From JBFWMG01 sp050251715 (GTDB lineage: Bacteria; Desulfobacterota; Desulfovibrionia; Desulfovibrionales; Desulfovibrionaceae), in contig JBFWMG010000001.1 in assembly GCA_050251715.1 (NCBI GenBank), forward strand, positions 248,001 through 312,000: a stretch of 64,000 nucleotides of DNA. The letters are read 5' to 3'. Both the position numbers and the translations under genes were made by a program. This document shows, piece by piece, positions 27,066 to 34,191 of the stretch. A model generated the notes under the pieces. The model saw only the letters and a list, made by a program, of their open reading frames with translations. It ran no database searches and had not been told where the DNA came from. Within the stretch, counting starts at the first letter, position 1, and the number at the start of each line of letters is the position of its first letter.

Positions 27066-28025
27066 TCAGTTGATGCGCCTGCTGACCGTGCCCGCGTCCG
27101 GGTGGCTCACCGTGACGCCTACCGGCGTCGTGGCGTTGGGAAAGGTGAACCGGCCATGGGCATGGGTTCCCGGGGCAAGCAGGGTGTGCGGCAGGGTGTT
27201 GGCCGAGGCCGCCACGGTGGCGTTGGCGATGGTCTCCAGGCTGGCGCTCATGGCGGCAAGATCCAGGGGGGCGGCGCCCACGTTGTATATCCAGATGTAC
27301 AGGGCGTGCGCGCCATCCGCCGCGCCTTCGTCCTCCAGGGCGATTTCAAGGCGTCCATTGCCCTGGGGAAAGAGCAGGGCGTCGCGGGCGAGGCTTTGTG
27401 CGGCCACGGCCACGCGCGGGTCGCCGGGGGCGTCGGCCCGCATGCGCCGGAGCAGGTCGCGCATGGCCGCATGGTCGGCCAGGGTGCGGTTCGGGTCGGC
27501 CAGATAGGCGTCCATGCGGCGCAGATCCGCCTGGGCCCGGACGCGGCGGTAATGGGCCAGGCGCTCGGCATAGGCCGCGTTGTCCGGGGCAAGCGCCGCC
27601 AGGGCGGCATAGATCTCCACCCCCTTGTCCGCGTCGCCGCGGGAGAGCCGGGCGGTCTCGGCCAGCAGCGCCTCTTCCCTGGCGGCGGCCTTTTTCTTTT
27701 CAAAATCCGCCAGCATGGCCGTGAACACCACATCCTTGGCCGCTGTCGGGCCGTACTGTTCAAACAGGCGTTGCGCGGCGGCGTAGTCTTTGGCAAGGAT
27801 GTGCGCTTCGATGGTGCGCAGGATCTCCCGCCGCTGGGCCGCATAGTGCCGCGCCGTCACCGGGGGCGGGGGGGCTTTGGCTGGAGCGTGTGGCGGTGCG
27901 GCCTCGTTGGCCGGGGGCGGGGCGAGCAGCAGTCGCGCATAGGTCACCGAGGCGGCGAGTGCCGCCACGAGCAGGAGCAGCAGCAGCGAGGAACGCGCGA
28001 ACGCGTGCGTGGCCTGGGTGCGCAT
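27066..28025 (-). CDS. Membrane-anchored protein of unknown function with helical repeats
   Basis: Not recognised. The 319-residue product has a hydrophobic N-terminal segment (residues 12-33) serving as uncleaved anchor or signal, a proline-rich linker (residues 35-56), a long alpha-helical region of about 140 residues with TPR-like spacing (AQRLFEQYGPTAAKDVVF; GVEIYAALAALAPDNAAYAERL), and a C-terminal beta-rich part ending in TFPNATTPVGVTVSHPDAG that resembles an immunoglobulin-like fold. It is probably periplasmic. It is divergent from the cyclase gene, with 149 bases between them. Confidence 0.7.
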   Translation of the reverse strand: MRTQATHAFARSSLLLLLLVAALAASVTYARLLLAPPPANEAAPPHAPAKAPPPPVTARHYAAQRREILRTIEAHILAKDYAAAQRLFEQYGPTAAKDVVFTAMLADFEKKKAAAREEALLAETARLSRGDADKGVEIYAALAALAPDNAAYAERLAHYRRVRAQADLRRMDAYLADPNRTLADHAAMRDLLRRMRADAPGDPRVAVAAQSLARDALLFPQGNGRLEIALEDEGAADGAHALYIWIYNVGAAPLDLAAMSASLETIANATVAASANTLPHTLLAPGTHAHGRFTFPNATTPVGVTVSHPDAGTVSRRIN

Positions 28026-28174
28026 GGAGTGGTATCGCCTTGATGACGCGCGGCGCGTGTGCCGCGCGTTTCACCGCGAGCATATGTCTATTTGCGCCCC
28101 CCTGTCCAATGCCGCGCCGCTCCCGGTTGGGGGGCTTGTGTAATTGTCTTCAACTCTGCTACATTGAATGGATA

Positions 28175-30793
28175 ATGAGCACAGTCACCGTTCCCAGCTT
28201 TTCGTCGCCCGACGTGACGTATGCCATCAACCCGGCCTTGCAGACATGCACCTGCCGGGAATGGACGACGCGGCGCTTCCGTTTTGAGGAGGGCGACCCG
28301 CGCCGGCTGTGCAAACATCAACTCAAACTGCTGCTTGAGGAGCAGGAGCCGCTGCCTCCCGATGCCGAGGATGCGCGGGAGGATCGCCTGTTCCGCCGCG
28401 TGCTCGCCCTTGGTGTCGATTTTCCCCTGTGCCGTTTCTATGAACCCATGGCCGTGATGAACGTGGAGTATGATGTCTTCTTCCGGCTCAACCGCAAGAG
28501 TCCGTGGGTGGACGTCATTTCCGACGACGGCGTGTTCTCGTACAATCTCATAGAGAAACGGTGGGACCGCCAGCGTGTGCCCGTGGAAGGCTCCGGCGTG
28601 GTGGACGCCATCCTGGCCGTGCTGGATGAGGAGCAGGGCGCCGTTACCAAGGAAAAAAAGCGGCGGCGTTTTTTCCGGTTTTCCGTCCGGTTCGGCATCG
28701 CCTCGCTGGCCACGTTCCTCGTGGTGCTGGCGGGTGGGTTGGTGCTGGGCGTGTCCTGGTTCGGCGGCACGCGTGCCGTGGGGCATCTCACCCAGTCGAT
28801 CATGAACGACAAGGCCGAATTCGTCATCGACAAGACCCTGAACTATATGGACCCGGCCAGCGGCACGGCGGTGTTGTTGTCGGGATATCTGGCGGGCTAC
28901 CGCGCCTTTGACCAGTTCTTCGATTCGGACGTGCGCCGCCTCATTGGCGACTACATGGACGCCAACGAGCAGATTGTGCGCATTTCCTACGCCACGCCCG
29001 ACGGTTCCTATTTCATGGTGCGCAGGATGCCGGACGGCAGCCGTAGCGCCCAGGTGGTGACCCTTGCCAAAGGGCGCGCCATGGGCCGCTGGATGCACGC
29101 CAACAACGAATGGTCCGCCACCCTGCACGACACCGAGGACTCGCTGGATACCGCCCAGGGGCTGACGCAGACCCCGTGGTACCAGCGGGCCGTGGGCCGA
29201 GGCGAAATGGTGTGGACGGACGTGTATATTTTTGACGAGGAAAAGACGCCGGGTCTGACCTGCGCCGTGCCCGTGCAGGCGGACGGCGTGATCCAGGGCG
29301 TGGTGGGCGTGGACGTGAGCGTGGGCAACCTCGCCTTTTTCCTCAACCGGTTGACCATCGGCACGCACGGCAAGGCGTACATCATCAACCGCCAGGGAGA
29401 AATCATCTCCATGCCTCTTGTGCAGGCAAACCAGTTGCACAAGCTGGTGCGCACCACCGAAAAAGACGGCGTGACCACCTTCAGCCTGCGCAAGGCCCAG
29501 GTGGCGCCTGACAAGGCCTTCGCCATGTCGGCCACGCTTTACCTGGAGTCCGTAACGGCGGGAGAGGCGACGGATTCCCTGGCTTTCTCCGTGGAAAACC
29601 AAGCGTACATCGCCATGTACAAGGATTTTCCCTCGGGCCGCAACGCGTTTCCGTGGAGGATAGGCATCGTGGCCCCGGAAAGGGATTTCATGGGCACCAT
29701 CTACGAGTATGGGCTCATCATCCTGTACGCGGCGGTCATGGTCATTCTTTTCGCGGTCATGATCGGCATGCGCCTGGCGCGCATCTTTTCCAATCCCCTG
29801 GACTATCTGTCGCGCGAAATGCACCATATTCGCGACTTCCAGTTGGAGAGCGAGGAGGAGCTGGATTCGCCCATCATCGAGGTGGACACCATGGCCCGCT
29901 CGCTGGACAACATGAAGAGCGGCCTGCGCTCGTTCAAGAAGTTCGTGCCCGCCGAACTGGTGCGCGACCTCATCGCCCTGGGCCAGGAAGCGGAACTGGG
30001 CGGTGAAAACCGCACCATCACCACCCTGTTCACCGACATCGCCGGGTTCACCAAGATTTCAGAGGAAACCCCGCCGGATGACCTTGTCATGCGCCTTGGT
30101 GACTATCTCAGCCATCTTTCGGTCATCATCCACCAGCAGCAGGGCACGGTGGACAAGTACATCGGCGACGCCATCATGGCCTTTTGGGGCGCGCCGCTCA
30201 TGCTGGAGGACCACGCCTTCAAGGCGTGCCGCGCGGCCCTGCAATGCCAGGCCGTGCTGCGCGGGCTGGAGGAGCGGTGGAAGGAATCGGACATCCCCAT
30301 GTTCCACACGCGGTTTGGCATCAACACGGGCAAGGCCATCGTGGGCAACATGGGCGCTCCCGAGCGGCTCAACTATACGGCGCTGGGCGACAGCATCAAC
30401 CTGGCCAGCCGTCTTGAGAGCCTCAACAAGCAGTACGGCACCAAGATCCTCTTGAGCGAAAACACCTACCGGCAGGTGCACAAGCAGATGGCCGCTCGCC
30501 GTCTGGACCTGGTGGCGGTCAAGGGCAAGCAGAAGCCGGTGTACATTTTCGAGCTGGTGGCCGAGCTGCCCGACCTGACCGAGGAGCAGCAACATCTCAT
30601 CACCCTGTTCGAGCAGGGCTTTGACCGCTACCTGCAACGCGATTGGCCCGGCGCCCAGGCGGTGTTCAACGAGGTGCTCCTTGCCCGGCCCGACGACGGC
30701 CCGGCCAAGGTGTTCATCGAACGGTGCGACTATTTCGCCGCCAACCCGCCCGAACAGGGGTGGACCGGCGTCTTTGTGGCCAAGAGCAAGTAG
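28175..30793 (+). CDS. Class III adenylate/guanylate cyclase with N-terminal SWIM-like zinc motif
   Basis: 872-residue membrane cyclase. Residues 25-48 carry Cys25-x-Cys27-x18-Cys46-x-His48, the spacing of a SWIM zinc finger, on the cytoplasmic side. TM1 spans about 173-197, a periplasmic Cache-like sensor about 200-505 (WYQRAVGRGEMVWTDVYIFDE; GVVGVDVSVGNLAFFL), TM2 about 511-531, HAMP to about 600, and the catalytic domain about 609-790. Metal-binding aspartates are in TLFTDIAGFTK and YIGDAIMAFWG; the preceding Lys (VDKYIGDA) and ALGDSINLASRLE point to ATP as substrate, hence cAMP. A short TPR-like tail follows. ATG 28175 is the natural start before the zinc motif. No partner gene is linked. 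Confidence 0.9.
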   Translation: MSTVTVPSFSSPDVTYAINPALQTCTCREWTTRRFRFEEGDPRRLCKHQLKLLLEEQEPLPPDAEDAREDRLFRRVLALGVDFPLCRFYEPMAVMNVEYDVFFRLNRKSPWVDVISDDGVFSYNLIEKRWDRQRVPVEGSGVVDAILAVLDEEQGAVTKEKKRRRFFRFSVRFGIASLATFLVVLAGGLVLGVSWFGGTRAVGHLTQSIMNDKAEFVIDKTLNYMDPASGTAVLLSGYLAGYRAFDQFFDSDVRRLIGDYMDANEQIVRISYATPDGSYFMVRRMPDGSRSAQVVTLAKGRAMGRWMHANNEWSATLHDTEDSLDTAQGLTQTPWYQRAVGRGEMVWTDVYIFDEEKTPGLTCAVPVQADGVIQGVVGVDVSVGNLAFFLNRLTIGTHGKAYIINRQGEIISMPLVQANQLHKLVRTTEKDGVTTFSLRKAQVAPDKAFAMSATLYLESVTAGEATDSLAFSVENQAYIAMYKDFPSGRNAFPWRIGIVAPERDFMGTIYEYGLIILYAAVMVILFAVMIGMRLARIFSNPLDYLSREMHHIRDFQLESEEELDSPIIEVDTMARSLDNMKSGLRSFKKFVPAELVRDLIALGQEAELGGENRTITTLFTDIAGFTKISEETPPDDLVMRLGDYLSHLSVIIHQQQGTVDKYIGDAIMAFWGAPLMLEDHAFKACRAALQCQAVLRGLEERWKESDIPMFHTRFGINTGKAIVGNMGAPERLNYTALGDSINLASRLESLNKQYGTKILLSENTYRQVHKQMAARRLDLVAVKGKQKPVYIFELVAELPDLTEEQQHLITLFEQGFDRYLQRDWPGAQAVFNEVLLARPDDGPAKVFIERCDYFAANPPEQGWTGVFVAKSK

Positions 30794-31165
30794 CCCGGCC
30801 CAGCCCCCGGCCCCCGGCCCCCGGCGTCCGATCCCAGCCTTCGGTTCCCAGCCCCAGCGTTCAGCCCCCAGCCCTCTCTCCCGGCCCCGATCCCAATCCT
30901 TATATTTTGCCCCCGGCCTCCGGTTCCGGCTGCCCGCGTTGCGCGCGGCGATCCGCCCAAGCGCACCGCACGCCAGCCTCTCGCAAGCGGCATGGGAGAG
31001 AGGCGGTGTGCAGGGCCAAGGGGGCGAGGCGCGTGGCGCGGGGCGCGCCTGGGCACGCGAGGGAGGCGGTGCGTTGAAGGCGCGTAACCGCCAGGAAGAC
31101 GGCGCCACGGGTTTTCCGGCCGCGTGCAGGGGGGCCGCTGCCGCCAGCGGCGAAGGGAAGGGGGG
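30794..31165. other. Gene-free stretch with C-rich low-complexity tract
   Basis: Positions about 30795-30900 are built of repeated CCCCGGCCC and CCCAGCC-like units. On the minus strand this reads as several closely spaced G runs able to form a G-quadruplex. The rest is GC-rich with no credible frame. It separates the cyclase from the convergent PilZ gene. Confidence 0.6.
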
Positions 31166-32143
31166 CTAGAGTCGGCTGATGAGCGTTTCCAACTCGTCGG
31201 AGGTATGGGACATCTCCATGCTCCGCCAGTTGAACCGCATGTCCTCTTCGGAATACCGGTCCGCAATGGCCGTGAACTGAATGCCCACATAGATGCTTTG
31301 GTTCCGGTCCTCCTCGATGTTGCGCATGATGCCGCCCACCCAGAATTGCCTGTAGTCCTGCGCCTCGTCGTCAAAGATCAGGACATTGGCGCAGACCGCT
31401 TCGTCGGGCCGGTAGTCCTTGGTCCGCATGGCATAGGATATTTGCAGGCCGATGCCGTCGACGGACAGGTTGCTCACGCGGGGCAGGGCGGCCTCGTCGG
31501 TGCGCGGCTCCAGGTTCATGGCAATGTTCGGATGCAGGAATTCGAAAGTGTTGGGGCCGATGGCGGGCACCGCGAACCAGCACCGGACCTTGATGAGGTT
31601 CTGGTTTTTGATGTCCTTTCGGTTGCGGCTGCGCCGGGGAATGAATTCGAAGTGGAGCATGCGCTTGAGCAGCAGTTGCCTGGGGCCGACCTCCTTGATG
31701 AAGGTCTTGAAGCAGTTCACGTATGTGCCTTGAAAGCGCATGGGCGTGGTATGCACAAGGACAAGCTGGTTCTTGCTGAACGCGACTTCCCCTTTGTAGT
31801 AGACAATCTTGAGCAGCACCTGCCCGTCATCGAATTCCGTAATGCGGCCCTTGCAGGCAAATATGAAGGTGTTGTCTTCAACCGTGAAGACTTCAACAGG
31901 AACCTTGCGGCGGATGATTTTTTTGAGCAGGGGATCTTTTTCCCGCCGCTTGCTGGCGTTCATGTTGCATTGTATGAATGAGCGGATCCATATTTGGTAT
32001 TTTTTGTAGATAAAGATGGCGTAGAGAGTGACGGGAATGCCTATTCCTGCCAGCAGAATAAAGGAGTTGCCGCCCAGAAAGTCGGTTATGGCGGTTCCCA
32101 TGCGGGAAAAGATGCTCAGGTCGAAAAGAGAGAAAAAATCCAT
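31166..32143 (-). CDS. Membrane-anchored PilZ-domain protein
   Basis: 325-residue protein with one N-terminal membrane helix (residues 28-47, FILLAGIGIPVTLYAIFIY) and a cytoplasmic body. Residues about 70-165 form a YcgR-like N-terminal domain. The PilZ part follows with the cyclic-di-GMP ligands RRSRNR (RxxxR near residue 170) and NLSVDGIG (near 228). It is therefore a likely c-di-GMP effector at the membrane, perhaps acting on motility or surface polysaccharide. ATG 32143 has GGGAG upstream. It is a single gene, convergent with the cyclase. Confidence 0.82.
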   Translation of the reverse strand: MDFFSLFDLSIFSRMGTAITDFLGGNSFILLAGIGIPVTLYAIFIYKKYQIWIRSFIQCNMNASKRREKDPLLKKIIRRKVPVEVFTVEDNTFIFACKGRITEFDDGQVLLKIVYYKGEVAFSKNQLVLVHTTPMRFQGTYVNCFKTFIKEVGPRQLLLKRMLHFEFIPRRSRNRKDIKNQNLIKVRCWFAVPAIGPNTFEFLHPNIAMNLEPRTDEAALPRVSNLSVDGIGLQISYAMRTKDYRPDEAVCANVLIFDDEAQDYRQFWVGGIMRNIEEDRNQSIYVGIQFTAIADRYSEEDMRFNWRSMEMSHTSDELETLISRL

Positions 32144-32321
32144 TCCCGGCTCCCGGCGCAGGTGTCAGCAGGCCTGGATACGGCCCCATAAAGCCAAAAC
32201 GCTCCGTATCTCCCGCTTTTGTCCCATGTTCATGGAAAACCGTCAAGAGGCTAAGGGAAACGGGAGGGATTGCGCCGGGCGTTTACTAACAGGGCGTGAA
32301 AGGGTAACTTCGCGTATGGCT

Positions 32322-32340
32322 CCCGTGCGGTGTGCACGGG
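32322..32340. other. Hairpin in the leader of the transaldolase gene
   Basis: CCCGTGC and GCACGGG make a perfect 7-bp stem around GGTGT. It lies 55 bases before the transaldolase ATG. There is no T run; it could be a leader structure or an operator half-site pair. Nothing else in the 252-base gap stands out. Confidence 0.4.
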
Positions 32341-32395
32341 GAACCCCACGGACATGCGGCGGCGTTGCCGTGCAATAGGAACAAGCGAGAGAGCC

Positions 32396-33043
32396 ATGCA
32401 ATATTTTCTGGATACGGCCAATCTGGAGGAGATCGAAAACGCCAAGCGCTACGGCCTGGTGGACGGCGTGACGACCAACCCCACGTTGCTGGCCCGCGAG
32501 GGCGGCGACTGGCGCGCCCAGGCCAAGGCCATCTGCCGGGAGGTGCCCGGCCCGGTGAGCCTGGAGGTGGTGGGCGTCACGGCCGAGGACATGATCCGCG
32601 AGGCGCGCGAGTTGGTGGCCATTGGTCCCAACGTGGTGGTCAAGATTCCCATGATCCCGGAGGGCATCATCGCGGTGCGCGAGTTGGCCTCCAAGCAGAT
32701 CGAGACCAACGTCACGCTGGTCTTTTCCCCTCTCCAGGCCTTGGCCGCGGCCAAGGCGGGAGCCAGCTACGTCAGCCCCTTTGTGGGTAGGCTCGATGGC
32801 ATTGGCCACGACGGCATGGAAATGGTGAGCCAGATTGCGCGCATCTTCGACCTGTACGGCTTTGCGACCAAGATCATCGTGGCCAGCGTGCGCCATCCCA
32901 AGCACATCCTGGACGCGGCGCTCATGGGCGCGCATGTGGCCACCGTGCCCTATGGCGCGCTCATGGACAGCCTCAAGCACCCCCTCACGGACAAGGGGCT
33001 CGACGCCTTTCTGGCTGATTGGAAAAAACTGACCGGGGCGTAG
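32396..33043 (+). CDS. tal: Small transaldolase (TalC/fructose-6-phosphate aldolase family)
   Basis: 215-residue TIM-barrel enzyme forming a Schiff base on Lys83 (NVVVKIPM). MQYFLDTANLEEI, DGVTTNPTLLA, ETNVTLVFSPLQALAAAKAGA and SPFVGRLD are family marks. Phe rather than Tyr after SP in the SPFVGR segment argues for true transaldolase activity over fructose-6-phosphate aldolase. It would serve the non-oxidative pentose phosphate pathway. ATG 32396 has GAGAG upstream. It is monocistronic. Confidence 0.93.
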   Translation: MQYFLDTANLEEIENAKRYGLVDGVTTNPTLLAREGGDWRAQAKAICREVPGPVSLEVVGVTAEDMIREARELVAIGPNVVVKIPMIPEGIIAVRELASKQIETNVTLVFSPLQALAAAKAGASYVSPFVGRLDGIGHDGMEMVSQIARIFDLYGFATKIIVASVRHPKHILDAALMGAHVATVPYGALMDSLKHPLTDKGLDAFLADWKKLTGA

Positions 33044-33132
33044 CCGCGCCCCGTAAAGCGGATGCGGCCACCCGAACGGGTGATGCGGCATGTTCGCTCT
33101 AACAAATTGAAATAACGATATATTGTGTGCGC

Positions 33133-34191
33133 TCAGCGCTTGAGCAGGAAGTGGAAAAAGGCCTGCACGTAGCGGCCCGAGATGACGTCGGGCAGGGAAA
33201 AGGCGGGCAGGGTGTCCGTGGTCGGTTCGTTGGTAAAGGCAAAGAGGATTTCCTCGGACAGGCGCGTGAGCGCGGGCGCGAGCACGTCGTCCCACAGCTC
33301 GCGCTGCATGTCGCCGGGCAGGTCGTAGGTGCGGCACTGCAAGGGGCGGTGCGCAAACACGATACAGCCGTCCGGCCCCTGCAACGGGCACACCGCCCCG
33401 GCGTCGAACAGGCAGCACGCCTCGTCGTCCGTCGCGCACAGGCCGGACAGGGCGCGTTCCTTGCGCGCGGAGGCCACCGCGCGGTCAATGGCCTGGGCGC
33501 GGTCCTGGCTGGACAGTTTGCTGTCGATGGCGTGGCGCAGGCACACGGCCTCGGCCAGGGTCAGGCGCACGGGCACGCCGCCGCACCGGTCGTGGTCGCG
33601 GCCGCAGCGGGGGCCGGGGCCATGGTACAGGTCGTCCGCCCGGCCCGCAATGGCCTCGTAGTCGCGGAAAAACGGCCCCAGGTCCACCAGACGGCCGTTT
33701 TCCAGCGAGGGCTCGCGGATGGTCAGGCGGGGGCTGGTGCGGCCATATTTGCGCACGGTCCACCACTGCTCGAAATTGGTGGGCTGGGAGCGCAGATGCT
33801 TGAGAATGCGCGCCGCGCCCCGGTGGCCCAGTCCCCGGCGCAGCAGATAGGCGTTGAGCACCGTGCCGGTGCGGCCGATGCCGTGGCGGCAGTGGATATA
33901 GGTCTTTTTCCCCAGGTACAGGCACTCGTCGAGCCACGCCAGCGTCTCCTCCAGGGCATGCAACTCCGGCGCTTCCTCGTCCCCGATGGGCATGTAGCGC
34001 ACCTCGAAGCCGTGCGCCGCCTCGACATGGTGCAGGTCGCAAAACTCGCCGCACAGGTTCAGGATGGCGTCAACGCCCTCATGCTTGAGCCGGTCGAGCT
34101 GCTCCACGGACAGCGGCGCGCCCCCAACGGCCAGATGGTCCGTGACCCAGGTCAGGGCCGTGGCGCGCTTCCTGGGCTTGGGAAAACGCAT
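33133..34191 (-). CDS. Dual-specificity protein phosphatase fused to a YkgJ-like cysteine cluster domain
   Basis: 352 residues. Residues 10-150 are a cysteine phosphatase with the P-loop HCRHGIGRTG (nucleophile Cys101, Arg107) and a plausible general-acid Asp71 in IGDEEAP. Residues 195-330 resemble YkgJ proteins, with Cys196, 203, 217, 252, 259, 260, 268, 276 and 286 and the closing CPLQGPDGC...RPLQCRTY pattern, so a metal cluster or zinc site is likely. Its ATG overlaps the stop of the PEP-synthase-like gene by one base (TGATG), so translation is coupled. It may remove a phosphate placed by that system, but the substrate is unknown. Confidence 0.85.
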   Translation of the reverse strand: MRFPKPRKRATALTWVTDHLAVGGAPLSVEQLDRLKHEGVDAILNLCGEFCDLHHVEAAHGFEVRYMPIGDEEAPELHALEETLAWLDECLYLGKKTYIHCRHGIGRTGTVLNAYLLRRGLGHRGAARILKHLRSQPTNFEQWWTVRKYGRTSPRLTIREPSLENGRLVDLGPFFRDYEAIAGRADDLYHGPGPRCGRDHDRCGGVPVRLTLAEAVCLRHAIDSKLSSQDRAQAIDRAVASARKERALSGLCATDDEACCLFDAGAVCPLQGPDGCIVFAHRPLQCRTYDLPGDMQRELWDDVLAPALTRLSEEILFAFTNEPTTDTLPAFSLPDVISGRYVQAFFHFLLKR

